DNA of 64,000 nt from Variovorax sp. 679. Lineage in GTDB: Bacteria > Pseudomonadota > Gammaproteobacteria > Burkholderiales > Burkholderiaceae_C. A model generated the notes under the pieces. It was not told where the DNA came from, made no database searches, and saw only the letters and a program-made list of their open reading frames with translations. Below, one piece after another: positions 46,986-55,930 of this stretch. The position numbers were made by a program, and so were the translations under genes. The first letter of the stretch is position 1. The number at the start of each line of letters is the position of its first letter. The stretch covers positions 434,001 through 498,000 of the forward strand of contig NZ_RXFS01000002.1 in NCBI RefSeq assembly GCF_003952185.1, written 5' to 3'.

Positions 46986-48740
46986 TCAGGCGAAGAGCCT
47001 CGTCAGCCCGGGCTGGTCGCGCATCCAGCGCGGCGCCTCGCCCTTGTCCACCAGGCGCCAGACATAGCCCGGACGACCGTAGAGATCGCGCCCGGAGGCC
47101 AGCAGCGCGGGGATGTCGATGGCATCGAGGAATGCCCCGGAGTTGTACTCCTGGTGCGCAAAGCCCTTGATCTTGGCGCGCACCGCATCCTCGTCCATCG
47201 CAAGGTACGAGAAGTGCCAGCCGGCATCGGCGAGGATTGCCGCCGGCTGCGCGCCGCTGCGCACGCGCATGCGCAGCTGGTCGGGCGTGAGGCTGTCGAG
47301 CCGCGCGCGCGTGGCGGCCACCGTCCACACCGAGGATGCTTCCGGCCCCTCGACGTTGCGGTAGTTGGCATAGAAGTAATAGAAGGCCAGGCACAGGCCG
47401 AAGGCATCGTGCCGGCGGTCGTCGCGCATCGCGCGGACCACGTCGGCGCGCGGAATCTCGTCGGCGTCCGAGATCATCACCAGGTCGTGCGGCGCGGCGT
47501 CGTGCAGGCCGCGCATCACCTGGTTGCGCTGGAATTTCTCCCTGATCCAGAAGCCGGACTTCGGCATGTCGGAATGCCAGTCGCCCACCACGGGCGCCGC
47601 GTCGGCCGCTTCGTCGACCACCGGCATGTCGTGCACGGCGATGTAGCGGATGCGCGGCAGGAACGGTGCGATGCGCGGGTCGGTGGCATCGAAGCGCAGC
47701 GCCTTCGGCTCGCCGCTGAAGGTGCGGTCGGCCTCGACGATCACGAAGCAGTCGACCACATCCGACAGCTCGTGCAGCCGCACCGCGAGGATGTCGGCCT
47801 CGCCGTTGTAGGTGATGCAGTCGTACACCCTGCGCGTTGCGGATGCGACAGGCGCCTCGGGCTCAGGCGCGAACTCGATGCGGTAGCCGTTGCGCTCGAA
47901 CATCTGCAGGATGTCGCGCTCGCCGTACCAGCTGTCGAGCTGCGAGAGCGGGATCAACGAGCGCAGCGTGAGCGGCGACAGGCTCGCGAGCTGCCGCACC
48001 TTCGCGTGATGCCCGAACAGCAGCATCGCGTTGTAGCCGTGATGCAGCTGCGGCCCCGCATGCTCGATGGCGAAGCTGCGCGCCAGCTCCAGCGGCGCGA
48101 AGCGCATGCCGACGGCCTCCAGCGCGGGGCGCAGCACGCCGCTGAGCTGCACGTCCTCGAGCAGCGCGTTGTGCTGCCAGTGCATGCGCAACGGCTCGCC
48201 TGCCACCGCGTCGGGCGGCGGAATCTCCACGCGGATGTGCGGATGATCGACCAGCGCACGCATGAAGCGCCGGCTGCGCAGGCTGAAGCCGCCGTTCTGG
48301 ATCGGCGTGACGACGTGGTCAGGCTTCGCCAGCTCCTGCGCCCACTCGAAGCTGTTGCGCCAGTAGGTGCCCTGCGGCGCGTCGATCCTCGCGAGATGGA
48401 TCGGCGCGCCGATGTAGTCGCAGTTCAGGAACTCATCGCTCCAGTTGGCCGAGTTGACGACCCAGCCGTCTTCCTGCACGACCAGCGCGAACTCGGTCTG
48501 CACCACGCGCCAGAGCGCGAACATCATGAACCAGCTGTACTCGTGGTAGTTCAGCGGTGCGATCGGCCGGTGCTCGATGCCGGGCGCGAGATCGTCGGGC
48601 GCGTTCGGGCTGCACAGCAACGCGCGCGCGCCGGGCATCTGCGCCCGGCTGTGCTGCAGCGCCATCGCCGCGCCGCGTGCGTCGGCCAGTCCCGTGACCG
48701 AGACCAGCGTCATTCTTTTGAAAGACTCCCTGTTGCTCAC
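46986..48740 (-). CDS. Two-domain glycosyltransferase: DUF5672 plus GT17
   Basis: This is a 584-residue protein. The N-terminal half (about 10-270) matches DUF5672: VVQEDGWVVNSANWSDEFLNCDYIGAP and VTPIQNGGFSLRSRRF. The C-terminal half (about 310-584) has GT17 hallmarks: YDCITYNGEADILAVRLHELSDVVDCFVIVEADRTFSGEPKAL, SDADEIPR and a WHFSYLA region. Both are cytoplasmic-type glycosyltransferase folds with no membrane segment. The start is GTG at 48740, with GGGAGG six bases upstream; an ATG at 48713 is the alternative. The acceptor, such as lipopolysaccharide or capsule, is unknown, and no other sugar genes are nearby. Confidence 0.82.
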   Translation of the reverse strand: MSNRESFKRMTLVSVTGLADARGAAMALQHSRAQMPGARALLCSPNAPDDLAPGIEHRPIAPLNYHEYSWFMMFALWRVVQTEFALVVQEDGWVVNSANWSDEFLNCDYIGAPIHLARIDAPQGTYWRNSFEWAQELAKPDHVVTPIQNGGFSLRSRRFMRALVDHPHIRVEIPPPDAVAGEPLRMHWQHNALLEDVQLSGVLRPALEAVGMRFAPLELARSFAIEHAGPQLHHGYNAMLLFGHHAKVRQLASLSPLTLRSLIPLSQLDSWYGERDILQMFERNGYRIEFAPEPEAPVASATRRVYDCITYNGEADILAVRLHELSDVVDCFVIVEADRTFSGEPKALRFDATDPRIAPFLPRIRYIAVHDMPVVDEAADAAPVVGDWHSDMPKSGFWIREKFQRNQVMRGLHDAAPHDLVMISDADEIPRADVVRAMRDDRRHDAFGLCLAFYYFYANYRNVEGPEASSVWTVAATRARLDSLTPDQLRMRVRSGAQPAAILADAGWHFSYLAMDEDAVRAKIKGFAHQEYNSGAFLDAIDIPALLASGRDLYGRPGYVWRLVDKGEAPRWMRDQPGLTRLFA

Positions 48741-48772
48741 GATGCGCCTCCCGTCGCTCTCGTGAATTCCGC

Positions 48773-49564
48773 TCAGTAGGTGCCCGGGTACGCGCCGCCG
48801 TCGGCCAGCACGTTCTGGCCGGTCATGTAGCCGGCCTGCACGCTGCACAGAAAGGCGCAGATGGCGCCGAACTCGGCCGGCGTGCCGAAGCGCTTTGCAG
48901 GAATGTTCTTCTTGCGGGCTTCCCACACGGCCTCGAAGTCCTGGCCCGACTTCTGCGCCGCGCCGGCCATCGTGCCCTTCAGGCGATCGGTGTCGAACGA
49001 ACCCGGCAGCAGGTTGTTGATGGTCACGCCCTGCGCCGCGACGGCCGTGCGTGCCACGCCGGCAACGAAGCCCGTCAGGCCGCTGCGCGCGCCGTTCGAC
49101 AGGCCGAGGATGTCGATGGGCGACTTCACCGAGCTCGAGGTGATGTTCACGATGCGGCCGAAGCCGCGCTTGGCCATGCCATCCACCGTGGCCTTGATGA
49201 GCTCGATGGGAGTGAGCATGTTGGCATCGACCGCCTTGATCCACGCCTCGCGGTCCCAGTTGCGGAAGTCGCCGGGCGGCGGGCCGCCTGCGTTGGTGAC
49301 GACGATGTCGAAGTCATGGCCCAGCGCGAACACGGCGGCGCGACCAGCCTCGGTGGTGATGTCTGCGGCCACGTGCTTGACGAAGGGCCCCGAGGCACCA
49401 GCTGCCTCGGCCAGCTTCTTCGCGGCGGCTTCCAGCGCCTCGGCGCCGCGCGCCACGATCACCACGTTGACGCCCTCTCGCACCAGCGCTTCGGCGCAAC
49501 CGTAGCCCAACCCCTTGCTCGCGCCGCACACCAGCGCGGTCTTGCCTGCAATACCCAGATCCAT
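48773..49564 (-). CDS. SDR-family oxidoreductase lacking the YxxxK motif
   Basis: This is a 263-residue short-chain dehydrogenase. The cofactor loop CGASKGLG (13-20) and NAGG (91-94) are intact. The catalytic Ser is present (about 143-145, TSSSVK), but the place of YxxxK is occupied by Ser156 and Arg160 (LSNGARSG). A subgroup of SDRs carries this substitution. Its reaction is unclear. It lies directly upstream of the glycosyltransferase gene and 34 bases after the EamA gene on the same strand. Confidence 0.88.
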   Translation of the reverse strand: MDLGIAGKTALVCGASKGLGYGCAEALVREGVNVVIVARGAEALEAAAKKLAEAAGASGPFVKHVAADITTEAGRAAVFALGHDFDIVVTNAGGPPPGDFRNWDREAWIKAVDANMLTPIELIKATVDGMAKRGFGRIVNITSSSVKSPIDILGLSNGARSGLTGFVAGVARTAVAAQGVTINNLLPGSFDTDRLKGTMAGAAQKSGQDFEAVWEARKKNIPAKRFGTPAEFGAICAFLCSVQAGYMTGQNVLADGGAYPGTY

Positions 49565-49598
49565 GTCTTTGCTCCAGTGAAACAAACCGGCAAGGGGC

Positions 49599-50555
49599 TC
49601 AGCGCCCCTTGCGAGTGAAAACGAAAATGCCCGCGATCACGAGCACGGTGCCCGCCGCGATCCACGGCGTGAACGGCTCGCCGAGTATGACCACCCCCAT
49701 GAGGATGGTCGACAGCGGCCCGATCATGCCGGTTTGCGCGGCCGTCGCGGGCCCGATGCGCTCGATGGCCATCATCACCATCAAGACCGGCACCGCAGTG
49801 CACAGCGTGGCGTTGAGCACCGACAGCCAGATCACCTGCGGCGCCACTTCCATCGCCACGCTCATCGGCCGCGTCAGCACGAACTGCAGGATGCACAGCA
49901 CGCAGGCCACGGTGGTGGCCAACCCCACGAGCCGCAGCGAACCGAGCCGCTTGACGAACTCGCCGCTGTAGACGAGATAGCCCGCATAGCTCACCGCGCT
50001 CAGGAACACCAGGAAGGCGCCCCACGCCGCCGCGCCGCCGCCCTTGCCGCCGCCCCCGGTCCACAACTCGTGGCCGAACACCAGCAGCACACCGGCATAG
50101 CTCACCACCATGCCCAGCACCTGCGGGCGCGTCGGATGGCGCCGATACAGCAGCCAGCCGAAGAACAGCACCAGCGTGGGGTTGAGGTAAAGAATGAGCC
50201 GCTCGAAGCTGGCCGAGATGTAGGCCAGCCCCGCGAAGTCGAGAAAGCTCGCGAGGTAGTAGCCCGAGAAGCCCAGGCCGATCACGCCGATCCAGTCGCG
50301 CCCGGTGAGCGCCGGCTTGCCGCGCCCGGCCCACCAAGCCATCAGCGCGAAGAGCGGCAGCGCGAACAGCATGCGCAGCATGATGAGCGTCACCGCGTCG
50401 ACGCCGTAGCGGTACGCGAGCTTGACGATGATGGCCTTGCCGCTGAACGCGATGGCGCCCAGCGTGGCAAGGATCAAGCCGGTGACGATGCCCTTCCTGG
50501 CGGCATCATGGGAGGGTCGAGGGGGGATGCCGGCCGTCGCGGCTGTCTTGTTCAT
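49599..50555 (-). CDS. EamA-family (DMT) transporter
   Basis: This is a 318-residue protein with ten hydrophobic segments in two EamA repeats (LGAIAFSGKAIIVKLAYRYGVDAVTLIMLRMLFALPLF and the later SYAGYLVYSGEFVKRLG). It is likely an exporter of a small metabolite. The gene follows the gamma-glutamyltransferase gene (39 bases) and precedes the SDR gene, all on the minus strand. Confidence 0.9.
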   Translation of the reverse strand: MNKTAATAGIPPRPSHDAARKGIVTGLILATLGAIAFSGKAIIVKLAYRYGVDAVTLIMLRMLFALPLFALMAWWAGRGKPALTGRDWIGVIGLGFSGYYLASFLDFAGLAYISASFERLILYLNPTLVLFFGWLLYRRHPTRPQVLGMVVSYAGVLLVFGHELWTGGGGKGGGAAAWGAFLVFLSAVSYAGYLVYSGEFVKRLGSLRLVGLATTVACVLCILQFVLTRPMSVAMEVAPQVIWLSVLNATLCTAVPVLMVMMAIERIGPATAAQTGMIGPLSTILMGVVILGEPFTPWIAAGTVLVIAGIFVFTRKGR

Positions 50556-50594
50556 CCCCCGATCATCGCGGCAACTTCAAACCCTTGCTTTTGC

Positions 50595-52208
50595 TCAGTA
50601 CCCCGCCGCCACGCCGTCGCGGCGCGGATCGCTGGCGGCCACGTAGCCTTCCACCGAGGGCTCGCCCGCGCGCCAGATGAACTGGCCGGCGCCGAAGTCC
50701 TGATACGAGTCGTTGATCACTTCCAGGTGGTGGCCCAGGTCGCGCAGGCCCTGCACCGTGGCCGGGTTCATCGCGGCCTCGACGTTGATCTCGAGCCCCG
50801 CATTGAAGCGCCAGCGCGGCGCGTCGCAGGCGGCCTGCGGGTTCTGCCTGTAGTCGAGCATGCGCACCAGTGTCTGCATGTGGCCCTGGGGCTGCATGTT
50901 GCCGCCCATCACGCCGAAGCTCATGACCGGCTGGCCGTCCTTGGTGAGGAAGGCCGGAATGATCGTGTGGAACGGGCGCTTGCCCGGCGCCACCACGTTC
51001 GGGCTCTCGGCCTTCAGGCTGAAGCCGTGGCCGCGGTTCTGCAGGCTGATGCCGAATTCGGGCTCCACGCAGCCGGAGCCGAAGCCCATGTAGTTGCTCT
51101 GGATGAAGCTGACCATCATGCCGCTCTCGTCGGCCGCCGTGAGGTAGATGGTGCCGCCCTTCACGGGGTTGCCGGCCTTGAAGTCCTGTGCCTTCTTCAC
51201 GTCGATGAGGCGGGCGCGCGAGGCGAGGTAGGCGTCGTCGAGCATTTGCTCGGTGGTGACTTCCATCGTCTTGCGCTCCGACACGTAGCGGTACACGTCG
51301 GCGAACGCCAGCTTCATGGCCTCGATCTGCAGGTGCTGCGACTGCACCGAATCGACCGGCAGCGAGGCGATGTCGAACTTCTCGAGGATGCCCAGCGCGA
51401 TCAGCGCGGCGATGCCCTGGCCGTTCGGCGGAATCTCGTGCAGCGTGTGGCCGCGATAGTCGCGCGAGATCGGCTTGACCCATTCGGGCTGGTAGGCCGC
51501 GAGGTCTGCCACCGTGAGCGCACCGCCCTGTTCGGCGGAGAACTTCGCCAGCGCCTCGGCGATCTCGCCGTTGTAGTAGGCCTCGCCCTTGGTGCGGGCG
51601 ATGGTCTTGAGCGCGCGCGCGGCGGCCGTGAAGCGGAACATCTCGCCCACCTCGGGCGCGCGGCCCCACGGCAGGAAGGTCTGGGCAAAGCCCGGCTGCG
51701 AGCCCAGCACCGGCGTGGCCGCCGCCCACTTGCCCTGCACCACGGGAGGCACGAGGTAGCCGCGCTCGGCGATGTCGATGGCCGGTGCCAGCAGGTCGGC
51801 GAACGGCAGCTTGCCGAAGCGCTCGCTCAGCGCCACCCAGCCGCGCACCGCGCCCGGCACCGTGACCGAGTCGATGCCGCGCATCGGCGGATTGGCGGCG
51901 TCGGCACCGTACTTGGCCTTGAAGTACTCGGGCGTCCACGCCTTGGGTGCCGGGCCCGAGGCGTTGAGGCCGTGCAGCTCCTTGCCGTCCCACAGGATGC
52001 AGAAGGCGTCGCTGCCCAGGCCGTTGCTCACCGGCTCGACCAGCGTCATCACGGCCGCGGTGGCAACGGCAGCGTCGACCGCGTTGCCGCCCTGCTGCAG
52101 GATGCGCAGCCCGGCCTGCGAGGCCAGCGGGTGCGAGGTCGAGACCACGTTGCGCGCGAAGATGGGAATGCGCGTGGAGAGATAGGGGTTGGCGTAGTCA
52201 AACTTCAT
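50595..52208 (-). CDS. ggt: Gamma-glutamyltransferase family protein
   Basis: This is a 537-residue Ntn hydrolase precursor. The N-terminal part has STSHPLASQAGLRILQQGGNAVDAAVATA. The autoprocessing site, where the catalytic Thr becomes the new N-terminus, is GGTIYLTAADESGMMVS; the usual TTHxS is not conserved, but the Thr and the downstream block are. The C-terminal substrate region includes GVMGGNMQPQGHMQ. No signal peptide is visible, so it may act in the cytoplasm, unlike the periplasmic E. coli enzyme. It precedes the EamA gene and follows the Bug gene. Confidence 0.85.
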   Translation of the reverse strand: MKFDYANPYLSTRIPIFARNVVSTSHPLASQAGLRILQQGGNAVDAAVATAAVMTLVEPVSNGLGSDAFCILWDGKELHGLNASGPAPKAWTPEYFKAKYGADAANPPMRGIDSVTVPGAVRGWVALSERFGKLPFADLLAPAIDIAERGYLVPPVVQGKWAAATPVLGSQPGFAQTFLPWGRAPEVGEMFRFTAAARALKTIARTKGEAYYNGEIAEALAKFSAEQGGALTVADLAAYQPEWVKPISRDYRGHTLHEIPPNGQGIAALIALGILEKFDIASLPVDSVQSQHLQIEAMKLAFADVYRYVSERKTMEVTTEQMLDDAYLASRARLIDVKKAQDFKAGNPVKGGTIYLTAADESGMMVSFIQSNYMGFGSGCVEPEFGISLQNRGHGFSLKAESPNVVAPGKRPFHTIIPAFLTKDGQPVMSFGVMGGNMQPQGHMQTLVRMLDYRQNPQAACDAPRWRFNAGLEINVEAAMNPATVQGLRDLGHHLEVINDSYQDFGAGQFIWRAGEPSVEGYVAASDPRRDGVAAGY

Positions 52209-52240
52209 ACCGTGCTTTCAAGGATGGCGTGAACAATTCG

Positions 52241-52336
52241 GGAAACACCGCGGAACCGGCTTTGCCGGGCCTCTGGTGTTGCCCCCGGTAGGGGGTTGGC
52301 GAAGCGACACGGAGTGCGCGAAGACTGGGGGCGAGC
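52241..52336 (-). repeat. Dispersed intergenic repeat, copy 3
   Basis: This is the reverse-complement match of copy 1 at 1791-1886, with 5 differences over 62 bases of the core and continued similarity to GGCCCGGC-AGCCGGTTCC. It fills the gap between the Bug and gamma-glutamyltransferase genes. Internal inverted repeats (CCCCCggtaGGGGG) would form hairpins. Confidence 0.8.
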
Positions 52337-52339
52337 CTA

Positions 52340-53314
52340 TTACTCGTTAGTGATCTTGCGGTCTACGACGATCTTTTTCCACTTGGCGGCGTCGACGGCC
52401 ACCATCTTCGCGAACTGGTCCGGCGTGCCCGGCGTCGCGGTTTCGATGCCCAGCCGCGCGAGCTTCTCCTTCACCTCGGGATCGGCCAGCGCGTCGTTGG
52501 CCGCCTTGTTGATCTTCGCGACGATGTCCGCCGGCAGGCCCTTCGGGCCGTAGAAGCCGAACCAGGTGTTCGACTCGTAGCCCGGCAGCGTGTCGGCGAT
52601 GGCCGGCAACTCGGGCGCCAGCGGGCTGCGCTTGAGCGATGTGACGCCCAGCGCGCGCAGGCGGCCGTCGCGCACGTGCGGCATGCCGGTGGGCAGCGAG
52701 TCGAACAGCACGTCGACCTTGCCGCTGATCAGGTCGGGAATGGCCAGCGCCGTGCCCTTGTAGGGAATGTGCGTGACGAACACGCCGGCCTGCGCCTTGA
52801 AGAGCTCCGCCGTGAGCTGAACGATGGTGCCGTTGCCGCTCGATGCGTAATTGAGCTTGCCGGGGTTCTTCTTCGCGTAGTCGATCCACTCGCGCACCGT
52901 CTTCGCGGGCGAATTGACCGGCACCAGCATGATGCTGGCCGCGTCGCCCACGTGCGCGATGGGCGTGAAGTCGCGCACCGTGTCGTAGGGCAGCTTGTTG
53001 ATGGCCGGGCCGATGGAATGCGTGCTGGTGGTGGCCAGCAGGATCGTGTAGCCGTCGGGCGCAGCCTTGGCGGCCTGGTCGGAGCCGATGGCGCCGCCGG
53101 CGCCGGGCTTGTTGTCGACCACCAGCGTGGTACCCAGCTTGTCGCCCATCTTCTGCCCCAGCGTGCGCGCGAAGAGATCGGTGGCACCCGCCGCCGGGAA
53201 GGGCACGATCAGCCGGATCGGCTTGTTCGGGTAGCCCTGCGCCAGGCTGGCGGACGAGGCGGCCATGCCGAATGCGGCAATGGCGAGCACCTGGAGGAAC
53301 TGGTGGCGTTTCAT
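52340..53314 (-). CDS. Bug-family tripartite tricarboxylate transporter substrate-binding protein
   Basis: This 324-residue periplasmic protein has a signal peptide to about residue 25 (ASLA-Q). The signature IRLIVPFPAAGATDLFARTLG and the VDNKPGAGGAIGSDQ loop are present. It is divergent from a LysR regulator and upstream of the gamma-glutamyltransferase gene. tctA and tctB lie beyond the LysR gene on the same strand, and this protein may serve that permease. The ligand is unknown. Confidence 0.92.
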   Translation of the reverse strand: MKRHQFLQVLAIAAFGMAASSASLAQGYPNKPIRLIVPFPAAGATDLFARTLGQKMGDKLGTTLVVDNKPGAGGAIGSDQAAKAAPDGYTILLATTSTHSIGPAINKLPYDTVRDFTPIAHVGDAASIMLVPVNSPAKTVREWIDYAKKNPGKLNYASSGNGTIVQLTAELFKAQAGVFVTHIPYKGTALAIPDLISGKVDVLFDSLPTGMPHVRDGRLRALGVTSLKRSPLAPELPAIADTLPGYESNTWFGFYGPKGLPADIVAKINKAANDALADPEVKEKLARLGIETATPGTPDQFAKMVAVDAAKWKKIVVDRKITNE

Positions 53315-53410
53315 GAGCGGAATTCTGTGCCTGTGGACGAAAAAAGCATGCTATGCACCGGCGACACATCAAGCCAGATAATTTCGCTTATTCAACTATG
53401 AGTAACGCTT

Positions 53411-54337
53411 ATGACAAGAGGCGCCGCTGAAGAGATCTCGCTGCAGCAGTTGCGGGCGCTGGCGGCGGTGGCCGAAACAGGCAGCTTCACGCTGGCGGCA
53501 GAGGCATTGCAGCTCACGCAGCCCGCCATCAGCCACCTGATCAGGCGGCTCGAAGAAGAACTGGCGCAGCCGCTGGTGGTGCGCGGCCGCCGCATCCGCA
53601 TGACCAATGCGGGCGAGATGATGGTCGACACGGCCGTTCGCGCGCTGCGCATGATCGACGACTCGGTCGGCGCGTGCCGCTCGCAGTCGCAGTTGCGCGA
53701 AGGCCGCATCGTGCTGGCGGTGGGCCACCTGACCGCCGGCGCCCTGCTGCCGCTGCTGCTCGGGCGCTTCGCGCAGAAGCACCCCACGCTCGCGGCCACG
53801 CTGCTCGACAGCACGGCCGAGCAGATGATCTCGCGCGTGCTCTCGCAGGAGGCGGACCTGGGCTTCGGCTCCGACATCGGCCAGAAGCATTCGGAGCTGG
53901 CGACCGAGCCGCTCTTCACGGAGCGCATGGCGCTCTTCGTGCGCGACGACCATCCGCTGGCGCAGCACGACACCGTCGAGGCCAAGCACCTGGAAGGACT
54001 GCCCTTCATCCACGTCAACCCCGATGCCAACGTGTGGCGCGCCGTGAGCCGCCAGCTCGCGAGCGTGGCCAACGTGTACCCGCGCGTGGTGCACCATGTG
54101 TCGATGCTGTCGACGGCCTTCGGCCTCATCCAGGCCGGAGCCGGCGTGGCGCTGGCGCCGCGCTACGTGGAAGTGCTGATGCCGGGCAACCTGCGCGCCG
54201 TGGGCGTGACGCGGCCGGTGCTGGAATATCCGGTGGTCGCCATCCGGCTGGCCAAGCATCCGCTGAGCCCGGCGGCGATGGCGTTCCTGGCGATGGCGCG
54301 GCAGCACATGAAGCCGCCACGGGCCGGCAAGAGCTAA
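53411..54337 (+). CDS. LysR-family transcriptional regulator
   Basis: This is a 308-residue protein. The N-terminal winged helix (EISLQQLRALAAVAETGSFTLAAEALQLTQPAISHLIRRLEEEL) is followed by an effector domain. It lies between a divergent Bug gene and convergent tctA/tctB genes, so it probably controls the transporter genes around it. The 96-base divergent region holds a probable promoter but no clear operator. Confidence 0.93.
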   Translation: MTRGAAEEISLQQLRALAAVAETGSFTLAAEALQLTQPAISHLIRRLEEELAQPLVVRGRRIRMTNAGEMMVDTAVRALRMIDDSVGACRSQSQLREGRIVLAVGHLTAGALLPLLLGRFAQKHPTLAATLLDSTAEQMISRVLSQEADLGFGSDIGQKHSELATEPLFTERMALFVRDDHPLAQHDTVEAKHLEGLPFIHVNPDANVWRAVSRQLASVANVYPRVVHHVSMLSTAFGLIQAGAGVALAPRYVEVLMPGNLRAVGVTRPVLEYPVVAIRLAKHPLSPAAMAFLAMARQHMKPPRAGKS

Positions 54338-54343
54338 AAAAGA

Positions 54344-54369
54344 AAAACGGCGCCCGAAGGCGCCGTTTT
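54344..54369. terminator. Bidirectional terminator between the LysR gene and tctA
   Basis: Arms AAAACGGCGCC and GGCGCCGTTTT with a CGAA loop form an 11-base-pair hairpin flanked by A and T runs. It lies 6 bases after the LysR stop and 30 after the tctA stop, so it can serve both. Confidence 0.9.
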
Positions 54370-54399
54370 CAAGGAGGGAGGCAGAACCGGGACCGGTGG

Positions 54400-55911
54400 T
54401 CAGTCCTCGACAAAGGCCTCTTCGCGCTTCGACTTCACGGCCGGCAGCAGCACGATGATCAGCAGCAGTGCCGCGGCAGCCAGCAGGCTCGCCGAGATCG
54501 GACGCGTGACGAACACGCTCCAGTCGCCGCGCGACAGCAGCAGCGAACGGCGCAGGTTCTCTTCCATCATCGGGCCCAGGATGAAGCCCAGCAGCAGCGG
54601 CGCAGGCTCGCAACCCAGCTTGAAGAAGGTGTAGCCCACCAGACCGAAGATGCCCACCATCCAGATGTCGAAGGTGTTGTTGTTGGTCGAGTACACGCCG
54701 ATCGCGCAGAACAGCACGATTGCCGGGAACAGGTACTTGTAGGGCACCGACAGCAGCTTGATCCACATGCCGATCAGCGGCAGGTTCAGGATGATCAGCA
54801 TCGCGTTGCCAAGCCACATCGAGGCGATCAGGCCCCAGAACAGCTCGGGGTTGCTGGTCATCACCTGCGGGCCGGGCTGGATGTTGTGGATGGTCATCGC
54901 GCCCACCATCAGAGCCATCACAGCGTTGGGCGGAATGCCCAGCGTCAGCAGCGGGATGAAGGAGGTCTGCGCACCCGCGTTGTTGGCCGACTCGGGAGCC
55001 GCCACGCCGCGGATGTTGCCCTTGCCGAAGGGCACTTCGCCCGGCTTCAGCTTGGTCTTCTTCTCGATCGTGTAGGCAGCGAAAGCAGCCAGCAGCGCGC
55101 CGCCGCCGGGCAGGATGCCCAGTGCGGAACCCAGCGCCGTACCGCGAAGCACCGCGGGAACCATCCGCTTGAAGTCGTCCTTGGTCGGGAACAGGCCCGA
55201 GACCTTGGCGGTGAACACTTCGCGCTCGTCATCGGGGCGCGAGAGGTTGGCAATGATTTCGCCGTAGCCGAACACGCCCATGGCGATGGCCACGAAGCCG
55301 ATGCCGTCGGTGAGCTCCGGAATGTCGAAGCTGTAGCGCGCCACGCCCGAGTTCACGTCGGTACCGACCAGACCCAGCAGCAGGCCCAGCACGATCATCG
55401 CGATGGCCTTGAGCAACGAGCCCGAAGCCAGCACCACGGCGCCGATCAGGCCCAGGATCATCAGCGAGAAGTATTCGGCCGGGCCGAACTTGAAGGCCAG
55501 CTCGGTCAGCGGCGGCGCGAAGGCGGCCAGGATCAGCGTGCCCACGCAGCCCGCGAAGAACGAGCCCAGGCCGGCGGCGGCGAGCGCCGGTCCGGCTCTC
55601 CCCTTTCGCGCCATCTGGTAGCCGTCGATCACGGTCACCACCGATGAGGACTCACCCGGCAGGTTGACCAGAATCGCGGTGGTGGAGCCGCCGTACTGCG
55701 CGCCGTAGTAGATACCGGCCAGCATGATCAGCGCCGACACCGGCGGCAACGCGTACGTGGCCGGCAGCAGCATCGCGATGGTCGCGACCGGGCCGATGCC
55801 CGGCAGCACGCCGATCAGCGTGCCCAGGATGCAGCCGATCAGGCAGTACAGCAGGTTGGTGAAGGTAAAGGCAACGCCAAAACCGATGGAAAGGTTGTGT
55901 ATCAGGTCCAT
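54400..55911 (-). CDS. tctA: Tripartite tricarboxylate transporter permease TctA
   Basis: This 503-residue membrane protein has about 11-12 hydrophobic segments. The TctA signature GTLIGVLPGIGPVATIAMLLPATYALPP near the start and NLPGESSSVVTVIDGYQMARKGRAGPAL are present. It carries a carboxylate taken from a TctC/Bug binding protein. It forms an operon with tctB, 19 bases upstream. Confidence 0.95.
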   Translation of the reverse strand: MDLIHNLSIGFGVAFTFTNLLYCLIGCILGTLIGVLPGIGPVATIAMLLPATYALPPVSALIMLAGIYYGAQYGGSTTAILVNLPGESSSVVTVIDGYQMARKGRAGPALAAAGLGSFFAGCVGTLILAAFAPPLTELAFKFGPAEYFSLMILGLIGAVVLASGSLLKAIAMIVLGLLLGLVGTDVNSGVARYSFDIPELTDGIGFVAIAMGVFGYGEIIANLSRPDDEREVFTAKVSGLFPTKDDFKRMVPAVLRGTALGSALGILPGGGALLAAFAAYTIEKKTKLKPGEVPFGKGNIRGVAAPESANNAGAQTSFIPLLTLGIPPNAVMALMVGAMTIHNIQPGPQVMTSNPELFWGLIASMWLGNAMLIILNLPLIGMWIKLLSVPYKYLFPAIVLFCAIGVYSTNNNTFDIWMVGIFGLVGYTFFKLGCEPAPLLLGFILGPMMEENLRRSLLLSRGDWSVFVTRPISASLLAAAALLLIIVLLPAVKSKREEAFVED

Positions 55912-55930
55912 GGTGTGATCGGCTTTCGTC

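Noticed and set aside
49734..52232. An 832-codon plus-strand open frame opposite EamA and gamma-glutamyltransferase
   Set aside because: It runs over two real genes on the other strand and has no domain signal; this is typical of high-GC shadow frames.
53385..53412. Two CGCTTAT direct repeats 21 bases apart before the LysR gene
   Set aside because: They match helical spacing, but the second overlaps the start codon and no palindrome of the T-N11-A type is clear. Chance is likely.
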